Positions 1-8,905 of a stretch of DNA of 64,000 nt are shown here, one piece after another; positions within the stretch are counted from its first letter, which is position 1; each line of letters starts with the position of its first letter. Source of the DNA: Pararhizobium sp. Lineage in GTDB: Bacteria; Pseudomonadota; Alphaproteobacteria; Rhizobiales; Rhizobiaceae. The stretch is from positions 117,844 through 181,843 of the forward strand of contig JAURWE010000122.1 in NCBI GenBank assembly GCA_030655075.1, in the 5' to 3' direction. Position numbers and translations under genes: made by a program. The notes under the pieces are model-generated. The model saw only the letters and a list, made by a program, of their open reading frames with translations. It did no database searches and had not been told where the DNA came from.

Positions 1-1
1 G

Positions 2-910
2 GCTGCTATCCAAAGGCTCGGAGAGATGTACAATGTTCGCCGCAATCGATTCGGTCGTGTAGCGGCGGCCAGATTGCTTCCTGCTCTCCTGATGAGCGGT
101 GTGTTGGCAAGTTTAATTGTCAGCCGCAGGGGCGACATCAATGCGATGATCGCTTGGCAGGCTGGTCTGGTTTTCCTGCTCGGTATCTCCTATACGTCTT
201 TTAGCCTGCCCCTGCGAGAACTCACTGCCTCCGATCGGTGGCGGGACATGGTCAAGACACTGAGAAATGCGGCCAATGCTCCGCTCTTCCTAATGCCATC
301 GAACGTCCTTAACCTCATTGCCTACAACGTGCCTGTTGTGGTGATCGGCAAGTGGTTCAGCCCCGACCTGGCAGCGCAGTATGCCTATGTTCTCCGGTTC
401 GGATTTGGGCCAGTCAGCCTGATTGGTGGAACTCTCTACCAAGTTTTCTACGGGTTGTTGACAGAAGCCGTCAGGGACCAAAACGAGGTGCTGTTCCAAC
501 AATTCGCCAGAGCACGACGGGTGATTTTCTTCGCTGCATTGGCCGCAACGCTGGGTATTGCCTTCACCTATCCCATCGGATTCCAGTTGCTGTTGGGACC
601 GCAATGGATAATTGCAGGGTGGATCTCAGTGATCTTTGCGCCCTTCTTTGGAGCAATGATCTATCTCACACCGCTTTCGGTCTCGCTCAATACGTTCAAT
701 CGCCAGTACTACGACCTGAAAACGCAGATACATTATCTCGCCATATCCATATTCTCATTCGGGACTGCTATTGCGGTGCACAATTCATGGATCGGCTTCA
801 TGCTGTTTTCTTGGCTAGGCTGCTTGCGCTATGCGATACTTCTCCGATACATCAATGTAATTCTGATTGAAAACAAGGTGATACCCGATGGTGGCGGGAA
901 AGCTGCTTAG
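2..910 (+). CDS. Wzx-type polysaccharide flippase, C-terminal part (5' end outside window)
   Basis: Integral membrane protein of the MATE/MOP polysaccharide exporter class, expected to flip undecaprenyl-linked repeat units across the inner membrane. The reading frame is open to the left window edge, so the apparent ATG at 26 is probably internal: about 302 residues are visible, whereas flippases of this class run 400-480. The visible part is a series of hydrophobic segments with short charged loops (FLMPSNVLNLIAYNVP, FFAALAATLGIAFTYPIGF). The stop overlaps the next gene by 23 bases, indicating one transcription unit. A second, full-length flippase lies at 8906. Class assignment rests on hydropathy, the N-terminal visible motif and context; substrate unknown. 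Confidence 0.75.
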   Translation, partial: AAIQRLGEMYNVRRNRFGRVAAARLLPALLMSGVLASLIVSRRGDINAMIAWQAGLVFLLGISYTSFSLPLRELTASDRWRDMVKTLRNAANAPLFLMPSNVLNLIAYNVPVVVIGKWFSPDLAAQYAYVLRFGFGPVSLIGGTLYQVFYGLLTEAVRDQNEVLFQQFARARRVIFFAALAATLGIAFTYPIGFQLLLGPQWIIAGWISVIFAPFFGAMIYLTPLSVSLNTFNRQYYDLKTQIHYLAISIFSFGTAIAVHNSWIGFMLFSWLGCLRYAILLRYINVILIENKVIPDGGGKAA

Positions 911-2009
911 ATACGCGTTGAGCGGAGAAGGCTTTCGCCAAGCTGCAGCCTTATTCGGCCATTGCATTGGGAAGAGCTACGACGTCGTCTTTGCGGCCGG
1001 TAGCCAGGTTGATCTCCAGTGGGTTATTCCGGCCTATGTGGCAGCGCGGGCACGAGGCATTGTCTGCGCCTTGGCTGGCCCTGAACTGAAAATGCCCGCC
1101 GGCATGGAATACATCAATCTTCCGATCCGCCTGTTTCCTTTGCTGCGCACGCGTATCATCGTTACAGCGACAACCGGACTGAAAGCGGCACACATGCCAC
1201 GCCAGGCGGTGCACCGGGTTGCTGTGCCGCATTCACTGGTGAGCCTGCACATGGTGTATCCTGAAGGCACGTTTGATCCCTATACGGATATATTTTGCTG
1301 TGGCTCGCATCACCTTGCGGAGATCGAAGCGATGAATCGTCTTGCCGGTCGCGCCGACCGACGTCCTACGTTGATCGGATACGGTAAGGCAGAGCGCCTT
1401 CTCGAGACCCGGCCCAAAACAACCGCTTCTATGGACGGCAGGTTGCACATCTTGATCGGCCCGTCTTGGGGCAAGGGGAACATTCTTGAAGCGATCGGTG
1501 ATCCTCTGCTTGCGCGATTATTGGCGCAAGGCTACAGGGTGACATTGCGGCCTCACCCGTCATTTTTCATTCTTGGGAATGCACAACTCGCTCCTCTCGT
1601 GGAAAAGTGGCGGGAACACGAAGCCTTCGCTCTGGAAAATTCCTTGGAGGAAAGCCGTGCGCTTTGGACTGCAGACCTATTGATCGCAGACTATTCCGGT
1701 TTCGCGATGGAGTTTGCGTTCATGCGGGAACGGCCTGTACTATATATCGACGTACCTTCAAAGGTTCTCAATCCAAAGTGGGGTGACGTGGGGTCGACGC
1801 CGATCGAATTGTACATTCGGGATCGGATTGGGATCGTCGTCCCCCCGGACGTCGAGCTTGTCATGGACGGATTGAGAAAGATCTCGCAACACGATACGGA
1901 ATGGTCCGGCAGAATTCACCATGAGCGCGAGACTGCATGGGTGAATCTCGGGCATTTCGGCGAAGCCTGCGCCGCGGAATTATCGAATATGCTTGCCAAG
2001 ACGGCGTAA
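888..2009 (+). CDS. CDP-glycerol glycerophosphotransferase-like / polysaccharide transferase
   Basis: Soluble or peripheral 373-residue protein. The C-terminal half carries motifs of the CDP-glycerol glycerophosphotransferase (Glyphos_transf) fold, GT-B-like: LRPHPSFF near residue 222 and ADLLIADYSGFAMEF near residue 265, the latter being the usual nucleotide-binding stretch with D-Y-S-G/S. It probably adds a glycosyl or phosphoglycerol-type unit to the polymer made by this locus. The start at 888 overlaps the flippase gene and has an AAGGTG ribosome site just upstream. Thirty-one bases separate it from the amidotransferase triad. Family assignment is reasonable; donor and acceptor cannot be read from sequence. 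Confidence 0.65.
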   Translation: MVAGKLLRYALSGEGFRQAAALFGHCIGKSYDVVFAAGSQVDLQWVIPAYVAARARGIVCALAGPELKMPAGMEYINLPIRLFPLLRTRIIVTATTGLKAAHMPRQAVHRVAVPHSLVSLHMVYPEGTFDPYTDIFCCGSHHLAEIEAMNRLAGRADRRPTLIGYGKAERLLETRPKTTASMDGRLHILIGPSWGKGNILEAIGDPLLARLLAQGYRVTLRPHPSFFILGNAQLAPLVEKWREHEAFALENSLEESRALWTADLLIADYSGFAMEFAFMRERPVLYIDVPSKVLNPKWGDVGSTPIELYIRDRIGIVVPPDVELVMDGLRKISQHDTEWSGRIHHERETAWVNLGHFGEACAAELSNMLAKTA

Positions 2010-2040
2010 CCACTGAAAATAACCTCGGATTTAGGACCTC

Positions 2041-3177
2041 ATGCACCATCAGATCTGTACCCGCTGCATCATGGATACGAGCGATCCCGACATATCTTTC
2101 GATGCGGAAGGCGTGTGTAGCCATTGTCACGGGTTCGATAAGCATACCCGGCTGAACTGGCATCCTGATGCCACCGGTCGCGAGATGCTCGACGGTATCG
2201 TAGCCCAGATCAAACGAGAGGGCGAAGGCAAGGATTACGATTGCGCAATCGGCTTGAGCGGCGGCGTAGACAGCTCCTATCTGGCCTATGTTGCCCGCAA
2301 GGAACTGGACTTGCGCCTTTTGGCCGTGCACGTAGATGGCGGATGGAACTCGGAACTGGCGACCCGGAATATTGAGAACATCGTCCGGAAATTGGATATC
2401 GACCTGCATACATATGTTGTGGATTGGGAAGAAATGCGCGATTTGCAGCGCGCTTTTCTGCGTGCTGGCCTCGCCAACCAGGATGTCCCCCAGGATCACG
2501 CATTCTTCGCATCGCTTTATGGGAATGCGCAGGCCTATGGGCTCAGATATGTGCTCAGCGGCGGCAATTTGGCCACAGAGTCGATCATGCCCGAGGAATG
2601 GGCCTACAATGCCATGGACCTGAGACATCTTGAGGCAGTCCATCGGCGTTTCGGCTCGATAAAGCTCAAGACCTTTCCGCGGGTCAGCTTCCTGCGCTAT
2701 TATTTTTGGAACCGGTATGTAAAGCGAATGCGGGTCATCCGCCCGCTAAACTACATGCCTTATGTCAAGAACGACGCGATCGCGCTACTCGAGCGCGAAC
2801 TTGGCTTCCGCTATTACGGCGGCAAGCATTTTGAATCGCGATTTACGAAGTGGCAGCAGCTCTATTACCGGCCCAAGAAGTTCGGTTATGACGAGCGCCG
2901 GCCTTATCTGTCCAGCTTGATCCTGTCGGACCAGATGACGCGCGACGAAGCCATGCAAGCACTGGCCGGGGACGTTGAAAACGAGCGCCAAGCAGAGGAG
3001 GAGACAGATTTCATCCTGAAGAAGCTGTCGGTCAGCAAGGAAGAATTCCGGCAGATCATGGAAGCGCCCTCGCGGACCTTCCGCGATTTTCCTTCGAACT
3101 ACGTGCTCTTCAATCTCAAGACCGCGCTGCGTGAATGGCTACGGTCCAAGGGAATGGTGCTACATCCGAATTCCTGA
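2041..3177 (+). CDS. WbpG-family N-acetyl sugar amidotransferase (triad 1)
   Basis: ATP-pyrophosphatase-type amidotransferase of the WbpG/WbuX family, which uses ammonia to build an acetamidino group on an N-acetylated sugar nucleotide. The N-terminus has a Cys4 zinc-ribbon pattern (ICTRCIMD and GVCSHCHGF, residues about 5-35). The PP-loop GLSGGVDSSYL near residue 72 binds ATP. Length 378 is typical. It is followed by HisH- and HisF-like genes, the arrangement known from Pseudomonas WbpG/HisH2/HisF2, so ammonia is presumably supplied by those partners. A second copy of the same triad begins at 14386. Substrate (a ManNAc-type uronate, or a nonulosonate) is inferred from context only. Confidence 0.85.
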   Translation: MHHQICTRCIMDTSDPDISFDAEGVCSHCHGFDKHTRLNWHPDATGREMLDGIVAQIKREGEGKDYDCAIGLSGGVDSSYLAYVARKELDLRLLAVHVDGGWNSELATRNIENIVRKLDIDLHTYVVDWEEMRDLQRAFLRAGLANQDVPQDHAFFASLYGNAQAYGLRYVLSGGNLATESIMPEEWAYNAMDLRHLEAVHRRFGSIKLKTFPRVSFLRYYFWNRYVKRMRVIRPLNYMPYVKNDAIALLERELGFRYYGGKHFESRFTKWQQLYYRPKKFGYDERRPYLSSLILSDQMTRDEAMQALAGDVENERQAEEETDFILKKLSVSKEEFRQIMEAPSRTFRDFPSNYVLFNLKTALREWLRSKGMVLHPNS

Positions 3178-3207
3178 TGGTTAGGGGTTCGCTCTTGGCG
3201 GTATGAT

Positions 3208-3825
3208 ATGATTGTAATCGTGGACTATGATGTCGGGAATCTCGCGTCTGTGTGCAACATGCTGCGCAAGGCCGGGGCTGACGCCGTGATATCGAGAGAC
3301 GAGGACGAAATTCTCCGTGCCGACAAACTAGTGCTTCCGGGTGTCGGGCATTTCGACTATGGCATGAAGATGTTGCAAGGGTCCGGTCTGCGGAACGCGC
3401 TCAACGTTTTTGCTCTGGAATTCCAGAGACCGGTTCTGGGCATTTGCTTGGGCGCGCAGATGCTCGGCAAGAAGAGCGCCGAGGGCGATCAACCGGGCCT
3501 CGGGTGGATCGACATGGAGTGCAGGCGTTTTCCGGGTACCGAAGGCTTCCGGGTCCCGCACATGGGATGGGCCGAGGTCAACCGAAAACAGCCCTCCATG
3601 CTTTTCGATGAGTCGGCGCCGGATGCGCGCTATTACTTCGTCCACAGCTATTATATGGCATGTGAAAACGAGCAGAACGTCGTTGCCACCTGCAATTATG
3701 GGATCGAATTCGCGTGTTCCGTCCAGCGAGATAACATTTTTGGAGTACAGTTCCATCCGGAGAAATCATTACGGCATGGCCTCGCCCTGATGCGAGCGTT
3801 CGCAGAGTACACGGCCAATGAATAG
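3208..3825 (+). CDS. HisH-like glutamine amidotransferase subunit (triad 1)
   Basis: Class I glutamine amidotransferase that hydrolyses glutamine to feed ammonia to its partner. The catalytic cysteine lies in GICLGAQ (about residue 80) and the His/Glu pair in FHPEKS (about residue 185), so the glutaminase triad is intact. At 205 residues it matches HisH, and automatic annotation would call it imidazole glycerol phosphate synthase subunit HisH. Its position between a WbpG-type enzyme and a HisF-like protein inside a polysaccharide locus argues for sugar amidation, not histidine synthesis. The stop overlaps the HisF-like start by 8 bases. An alternative ATG lies five bases upstream of the chosen one but is out of frame. 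Confidence 0.88.
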   Translation: MIVIVDYDVGNLASVCNMLRKAGADAVISRDEDEILRADKLVLPGVGHFDYGMKMLQGSGLRNALNVFALEFQRPVLGICLGAQMLGKKSAEGDQPGLGWIDMECRRFPGTEGFRVPHMGWAEVNRKQPSMLFDESAPDARYYFVHSYYMACENEQNVVATCNYGIEFACSVQRDNIFGVQFHPEKSLRHGLALMRAFAEYTANE

Positions 3826-4579
3826 AACTCGCGTCATTCCGGTTCTATTGCTTCGCGGTCAGGGTCTTGTGAAGACCGTGAAGTTCAAGGACCCGAAGTA
3901 TGTCGGTGATCCCATCAATGCGGTCCGCATCTTCAACGAAAAGGAAGTCGATGAGCTTGTTTTTCTGGACATTACCGCGACGGCCGAGAACCGGGATCCC
4001 CCCTTCGACCTGCTGAAGGATATTGCCGGAGAAGCCTTCATGCCGATGGCGTATGGCGGCGGACTGACATCCATAGAGCAGATTCGACGTGTCTTTGCGC
4101 TTGGGTTCGAAAAGGTCATTATCAACAGCGCCGTTTATGGAAACATCGGGCTCATCAGCGAAGCGGCCGCCATCTTCGGGTCGCAGGCCGTGGTATGCAG
4201 CGTGGATTTACGCAGAAACTGGATCGGTCACTATGAGCTCGTGGCGCGTTCAGGGAAAAAACGAGAGCCCGTCAGCCTTCGCGACCATTTGATTGCCGTC
4301 GATAAAGCCGGTGCCGGCGAAATTCTCGTCAATGCCGTAGACCGCGACGGGACGATGTCCGGCTATGATCTAAAGCTGATACGCGAGGTTAGCGATACCG
4401 TTTCCGTCCCGGTAATCGCCTGCGGCGGCGCTCGGAACGTCGAAGATTTTTCTGAAGCCGTTTCTGTTGGACATGCATCCGCAGTTGCGGCAGGAAGCAT
4501 GTTTGTATTCTATGGCCCGCATCGGGCCGTCCTGATTAATTATCCCGAACGGGACCAACTGAGCAGCAGGTTGCCCTGA
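3818..4579 (+). CDS. HisF-like (beta/alpha)8-barrel partner of amidotransferase (triad 1)
   Basis: 253-residue TIM barrel homologous to the HisF cyclase; forms the ammonia channel between the HisH-like glutaminase and the WbpG-type synthetase. The barrel phosphate-binding loops are recognisable (ACGGARN near residue 205, AAGSMF near 230). The first catalytic aspartate of true HisF, in the C-L-D-V motif of strand 1, is replaced: here the segment reads IPVLLL. The second catalytic aspartate, in CSVDLRR, is kept. Loss of one of two essential acids makes IGP cyclase activity unlikely, consistent with a recruited role. It is followed after one base by the asparagine-synthase gene. Confidence 0.85.
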   Translation: MNRTRVIPVLLLRGQGLVKTVKFKDPKYVGDPINAVRIFNEKEVDELVFLDITATAENRDPPFDLLKDIAGEAFMPMAYGGGLTSIEQIRRVFALGFEKVIINSAVYGNIGLISEAAAIFGSQAVVCSVDLRRNWIGHYELVARSGKKREPVSLRDHLIAVDKAGAGEILVNAVDRDGTMSGYDLKLIREVSDTVSVPVIACGGARNVEDFSEAVSVGHASAVAAGSMFVFYGPHRAVLINYPERDQLSSRLP

Positions 4580-4580
4580 C

Positions 4581-6428
4581 ATGTGCGGAATCGCAGGCCT
4601 AATCGCGAGTGCGGGAACACAGCCGTTTCCGGAAATCATACAGAAAATGACGGATGCCGTGACCCATCGCGGACCAAACGGCCAAGGAATATGGTTTCAG
4701 GGAAGCGTGGCTTTTGGGCACCGGCGGCTGTCAGTTATCGATCTGTCCGATCTCGGTAAGCAGCCGATGCTCGACGAGCAAACCGGCTGCGTCATTACTT
4801 ATAACGGCGAGATCTACAACTACATCGAACTCCGAAATGAGCTCATCGCCCTCGGGCAACAGTTTCGGTCCGGGTCCGACACCGAGGTCCTGCTGAAGGC
4901 CTACGAGCAGTGGGGCACGGGTTGCGTCCGCAAATTCAACGGGATGTGGGCGTTTGCCATCTTCGATCCGAAGCGCAGTCTGGTGTTCTGTTCGCGCGAC
5001 CGATTTGGCGTCAAGCCGTTTTACTATGCCGATACGGCAGCGGGCTTCGGTTTTGGATCGGAAATACGCCAATTGCTGCCTCTGCTGGGAACGATCAAGG
5101 CGAGTGCACGCGTGGCTATGAACTTCCTTGTTTCGCGGGTTGCCGAAGACATAGAGGGATCTTTCTTTGCCGGCGTCCACAAGCTGCCCGGAGGGCATAA
5201 CCTGATCTATCGGCTCAATAGCCGGTCCTACACGATCGAACGCTTCTACGAGCTCACCGCAAATTCTGACGTCGCGCGTCTTGACGGCCGGCAGGCACTG
5301 GAAGCCTTCGATGCTCTCTTCCAAGACGCCATCCGGCTCCGGCTGCGTTCAGACGTCAAGGTTGGTACTTGTCTAAGCGGTGGCATGGACAGCTCGAGCA
5401 TTGCGACGATTGCCGGTGAGATGTATCGAAACGATAGCGGCGGCCATGCGTTTTCCGCCATTACGGCAATCAGCGAAGACCCGTTGACGGACGAGTCAGG
5501 CTTCGCGAAACAGATCGTTGAGCAGTCAGGTTTAAATTGGCTCACCGTACGTCCTGACTACAAAGATTTCAGCAATGCGATCGAGGCCGTGGTGCGAACC
5601 CAGGAAGAACCCTTCGCGAGCACCTCGATCTTCATGCAGTATTTCGTCATGCAGAGGGCCCGCCAGGCTGGGATTACTGTCCTACTCGATGGGCAAGGCG
5701 GGGACGAGACGCTGCTCGGGTATGAACGCTATTTTGCCGATCATCTGTTGGGGTCTCTGTTCTCCGCAAAGTTTGGTAGTGCTATGGGCGTGTTGAGCGG
5801 GCTTGGTCGCAACGGACGGCCCGGCGCTCTCAAGGCATTGCTCTGGAACCTTGCCTATTTCAATTTGCCGAGCCTCAAACGATCGGGCATCCAGTTCCCA
5901 GGCAATCTGTTCCAGAAGCGGGCGCTCAAAGCACAGACCGCAAATCACAAAGATGCAGGCGCATCGGATCTCTTTGCACTGCAAAAGCGGGAGATCGATC
6001 GCACGAACCTGCCCGTGCTTCTGCGCTACGAGGACAAGAACTCGATGGCGCACGCGATCGAAACTCGCCTGCCCTTCCTCGATTATCGGTTGGTGGAGTT
6101 CTCGACCTCGGTTGCCTCCGATTTGAAGCTTACAGATGGATGGGGAAAACATCTTCTCCGTAGGGCAATGGAGACTCGAATGCCTGCCGAAATTGTCTGG
6201 CGTAAGCACAAATTCGGCTTCGAATCCCCTGAGAGCCGATGGATGCGCAACCACGCCGACGCCATTGATGGGACCATTGCGTCATCGGACCTGATACGCT
6301 ACGTGTGCAACCGAGAGGCGCTTGTGGGCGATGGCCTCAAGAAAATCAATCAAGGACTACGCTGGCGACTGTTTTCATTGGCGAAGTGGGCAGAAACCTT
6401 CGCGCCTGCCGACCTGTCTTTTGAATGA
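4581..6428 (+). CDS. asnB: Asparagine synthase (glutamine-hydrolysing) family, AsnB-like
   Basis: 615-residue glutamine-dependent amidotransferase. The N-terminal Ntn glutaminase begins MCGIAGL, giving Cys2 as nucleophile after Met removal, followed by RHRGP-like (THRGPNGQG) and YNGEIYN motifs. The C-terminal synthetase domain carries the PP-loop TCLSGGMDSSS near residue 260. True AsnB makes asparagine; homologues inside polysaccharide loci amidate a uronic-acid carboxylate. Context here (WecBC making a ManNAc-uronate, two amidotransferase triads) favours the second role. The start follows the previous stop by one base. Enzyme class is secure, substrate is inferred. Confidence 0.88.
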   Translation: MCGIAGLIASAGTQPFPEIIQKMTDAVTHRGPNGQGIWFQGSVAFGHRRLSVIDLSDLGKQPMLDEQTGCVITYNGEIYNYIELRNELIALGQQFRSGSDTEVLLKAYEQWGTGCVRKFNGMWAFAIFDPKRSLVFCSRDRFGVKPFYYADTAAGFGFGSEIRQLLPLLGTIKASARVAMNFLVSRVAEDIEGSFFAGVHKLPGGHNLIYRLNSRSYTIERFYELTANSDVARLDGRQALEAFDALFQDAIRLRLRSDVKVGTCLSGGMDSSSIATIAGEMYRNDSGGHAFSAITAISEDPLTDESGFAKQIVEQSGLNWLTVRPDYKDFSNAIEAVVRTQEEPFASTSIFMQYFVMQRARQAGITVLLDGQGGDETLLGYERYFADHLLGSLFSAKFGSAMGVLSGLGRNGRPGALKALLWNLAYFNLPSLKRSGIQFPGNLFQKRALKAQTANHKDAGASDLFALQKREIDRTNLPVLLRYEDKNSMAHAIETRLPFLDYRLVEFSTSVASDLKLTDGWGKHLLRRAMETRMPAEIVWRKHKFGFESPESRWMRNHADAIDGTIASSDLIRYVCNREALVGDGLKKINQGLRWRLFSLAKWAETFAPADLSFE

Positions 6429-6472
6429 CCGGCAACACGGGCAAACAGCTTATTCAGTGAATGGAGGTGCTA

Positions 6473-7321
6473 ATGGAGCGCGATCAGAAACGTTTCAATA
6501 CGCCGTGGAAATTCGCGGTCTTAGCAATATTCCTGATTGTCGGGGTCGCGTCCGAGTTTGTTCCCGGCTCGGGCGTTCACGCCAGGCTGGATGCCCGCGA
6601 GGGCATCGGCAGCGCCTCCTTCACAGCCTCGCGGAAATTTCGCTATGGAGATATTTCGGCCCCTCAACTTGCCAACCTGAACTGGGCCTTGAGGCTATTG
6701 CCCGGTGGCGAGTTGCAGCAACGGTATGGCGAACGTCCAAGAATAAGGGATGTCGTTCTGGGCGAGATCATGCGGGTCGCCGATGCAGAACGGGTGATCG
6801 CAAACGCCGTGCTTGCAAAACTCTCCACCATGGACCCCAAAGCCGTCCAAGCCAGCGAAGAGAAATACAAGTCGGACCTTGAGGAACGAAAGAAAAAGCT
6901 CAACGCGGTGAAAGATTACTGGCCAGTGATAACCAACGTCAAGCGTGAGCAAACCCCGTGGGGCTACATGCTGGTAAGTTACAAATTAAAACTGCCTCAG
7001 GGGAAAAAATTCGAATTCCTTCCTTGCGCGCTCGAGTATGGCGACAACTTCGAGCCCAATCGGGGCAAGCTCGAATTTGACTGTCTTTTCATGCCCATGA
7101 GGGATGGGGTTTATCTCGCACGGCTACCAGACCCGGCTGGTTCGGATCTGTCGGATGTTACCCTCAAGATATCCGTCGACTATAGTCGCGCACTGATGGA
7201 TATCGGCGCCGACAAGTATGTCGTGATGGATATGGTTACCCCGTCGATCCCGGAAACTGCAACGCTTCTGGATGCATACAGCAAGATGAAGTCCATCCTC
7301 GACAACAAAGCATACTTCTGA
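6473..7321 (+). CDS. Hypothetical membrane-anchored periplasmic protein
   Basis: No family recognised. The start at 6473 is chosen because a GGAGGT ribosome site lies at 6463-6468; an in-frame ATG at 6461 would sit upstream of that site. The resulting 282 residues have one N-terminal hydrophobic segment (FAVLAIFLIVGVASEF, residues about 12-27), then a hydrophilic domain with a lysine/glutamate-rich helical stretch suggesting a short coiled coil (around SEEKYKSDLEERKKKLN) and a beta-rich C-terminus. Topology suggests a single-pass protein with most mass in the periplasm. It sits between asnB and the polymerase, so a role in chain length, assembly or export is possible but unproven. Confidence 0.6.
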   Translation: MERDQKRFNTPWKFAVLAIFLIVGVASEFVPGSGVHARLDAREGIGSASFTASRKFRYGDISAPQLANLNWALRLLPGGELQQRYGERPRIRDVVLGEIMRVADAERVIANAVLAKLSTMDPKAVQASEEKYKSDLEERKKKLNAVKDYWPVITNVKREQTPWGYMLVSYKLKLPQGKKFEFLPCALEYGDNFEPNRGKLEFDCLFMPMRDGVYLARLPDPAGSDLSDVTLKISVDYSRALMDIGADKYVVMDMVTPSIPETATLLDAYSKMKSILDNKAYF

Positions 7322-7487
7322 GCAGGCGCATATTGTTATGACAGCCTCATGAGGGATCGAAGAGAGTTTTGGCCAAGTTTGCCAGCCAGTTAAGCGGCGA
7401 CGTCAACCGAATATATCTTATAGAGTCCCATGAAGATGCGAACATAAACCACTATGAGAAAAGCTTGACCGTCTGGAGATCGAAACA

Positions 7488-8843
7488 GTGCAGATGAAAT
7501 ACAAAATCTTGACAAGCTGGCGGCGAGAAGACCTGTTCTTGTTCATTGGCTTCTTAATTTTTAGGTTTGCATTGGATATTTCGTACGAAAAATTTCTTTT
7601 CGTCGTATACTATTTCGATACTCCGATTAATTTCATGTATCAAACCAGCATAACACGGTACCTTTTCTCGCTGTTGTTGTTCATGCTGTTCACGACGGTA
7701 TTGAGCGCGCGACCGCGCGACGTCACTAACGTTTTCTTGATCATGGCGACATTCTTTCTCGTGGGCCCGCTCACCAGTGAATTCGGACTGAATGCCGCTC
7801 GTCCGATTGAGCCGGTCATTTATACGATAAGCGCGCTGCTGCTGGTTGATCTTGTCTCCAGACTACCCATTCCCGACTTCATCTCCCGGATCCCGGTGCC
7901 GAAGGGGCCGCAGCTTGCCGTTGCGATTTCTGCGCTTGCCGTGCTCTACATGTTTGGGTTGGCCTATTTTTCGGGAGCCCTTGCCTATTTCAATCTCGAT
8001 GTCCGTAAGGTCTACGCCTATCGCGACAAGGTCGCCGAACTCATCGACGTTGGCGTCCTCTCCTATATCAACCTTTGGGTCTACAAAGTTTTCACTATCT
8101 TCCTCGTTTGCGTGTGCTTGCTAAACAGGAAGTTTGGCTGGCTTGCCTGCGTCTTGGGCGCGCAGTTTTTCTTCTTCGGGCTCACAAGCCACCGGATTGT
8201 CCTATTCCTTCCATTCCTGGCGATTGCAGTCTGGTTTTATCTTGTTCGGTTCGAGCGATTGACCCCAATGCCGTATATGGCGGCGCTCGGGGTACTTGCT
8301 GCATTGCTTCTTTTCGAAGCCTGCGGTATCGAGAGCGTGGCTGAAATTGCGATAAGACGCGCGTTCTTCGTACCATCTGGCCTGACATACCAGTGGTTCG
8401 ACTTCTTCAGCTTCCACCCGCATGTTTATTGGGCGGACAAGCTGTTGGCCTCTTTTTCCAGCGGCGATTTTGTGGGGGTCAATATACCGCGGTTGCTCGG
8501 CGGTTATTACGTGCCGGGAGCGGAAAGTGCTTCAAATATGGGGCTGGTTCCGGCGGGCTATGCGCAGGCCGGGATTTGGGGTGTCATGCTTTATTCTGTC
8601 ATTCTTGGCTTGGTCTTGAGTGTTCTCAACACAGTCGTGAGGGCTGGTGCGCCGCTCTGGTTCGTGTCGGCGATGACGATTGGGCCTCTACGAACCGCTC
8701 TGGCTGATAGTGACTTGTTCACGACATTGTTGAGCCACGGCCTTGGAATGGCCGTTCTTCTGCTCTGGCTGTACCGCACCCGCTTTGTTGCAGTTACTCA
8801 ATCGGAAAAAGAGGCATCTGCTGGACACAGGGAACCGGCATAA
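7488..8843 (+). CDS. Wzy-like polysaccharide polymerase
   Basis: 451-residue polytopic protein with roughly ten to twelve hydrophobic segments and a large loop around residues 290-350, the layout of O-antigen/EPS polymerases (Wzy). Members share little sequence, so the call is by topology plus position between asnB and a flippase. The GTG start at 7488 has GGAG at 7475-7478 at good spacing; an in-frame ATG at 7494 is the alternative. The upstream 166-base gap holds no clear gene. Expected reaction: polymerisation of lipid-linked repeat units in the periplasmic face of the inner membrane. Confidence 0.65.
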   Translation: MQMKYKILTSWRREDLFLFIGFLIFRFALDISYEKFLFVVYYFDTPINFMYQTSITRYLFSLLLFMLFTTVLSARPRDVTNVFLIMATFFLVGPLTSEFGLNAARPIEPVIYTISALLLVDLVSRLPIPDFISRIPVPKGPQLAVAISALAVLYMFGLAYFSGALAYFNLDVRKVYAYRDKVAELIDVGVLSYINLWVYKVFTIFLVCVCLLNRKFGWLACVLGAQFFFFGLTSHRIVLFLPFLAIAVWFYLVRFERLTPMPYMAALGVLAALLLFEACGIESVAEIAIRRAFFVPSGLTYQWFDFFSFHPHVYWADKLLASFSSGDFVGVNIPRLLGGYYVPGAESASNMGLVPAGYAQAGIWGVMLYSVILGLVLSVLNTVVRAGAPLWFVSAMTIGPLRTALADSDLFTTLLSHGLGMAVLLLWLYRTRFVAVTQSEKEASAGHREPA

Positions 8844-8905
8844 AGGGATTTCGGGATGTCTGGCCTCTGGCGGTATAGTGCGGCAATGGACCTAATACGG
8901 ATAAC

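Noticed and set aside
3208..4579. HisH and HisF as histidine biosynthesis genes
   Set aside because: They sit between a WbpG-type amidotransferase and asnB in a polysaccharide locus, are duplicated as a set, and the HisF-like protein lacks a catalytic aspartate. No other his gene is near.
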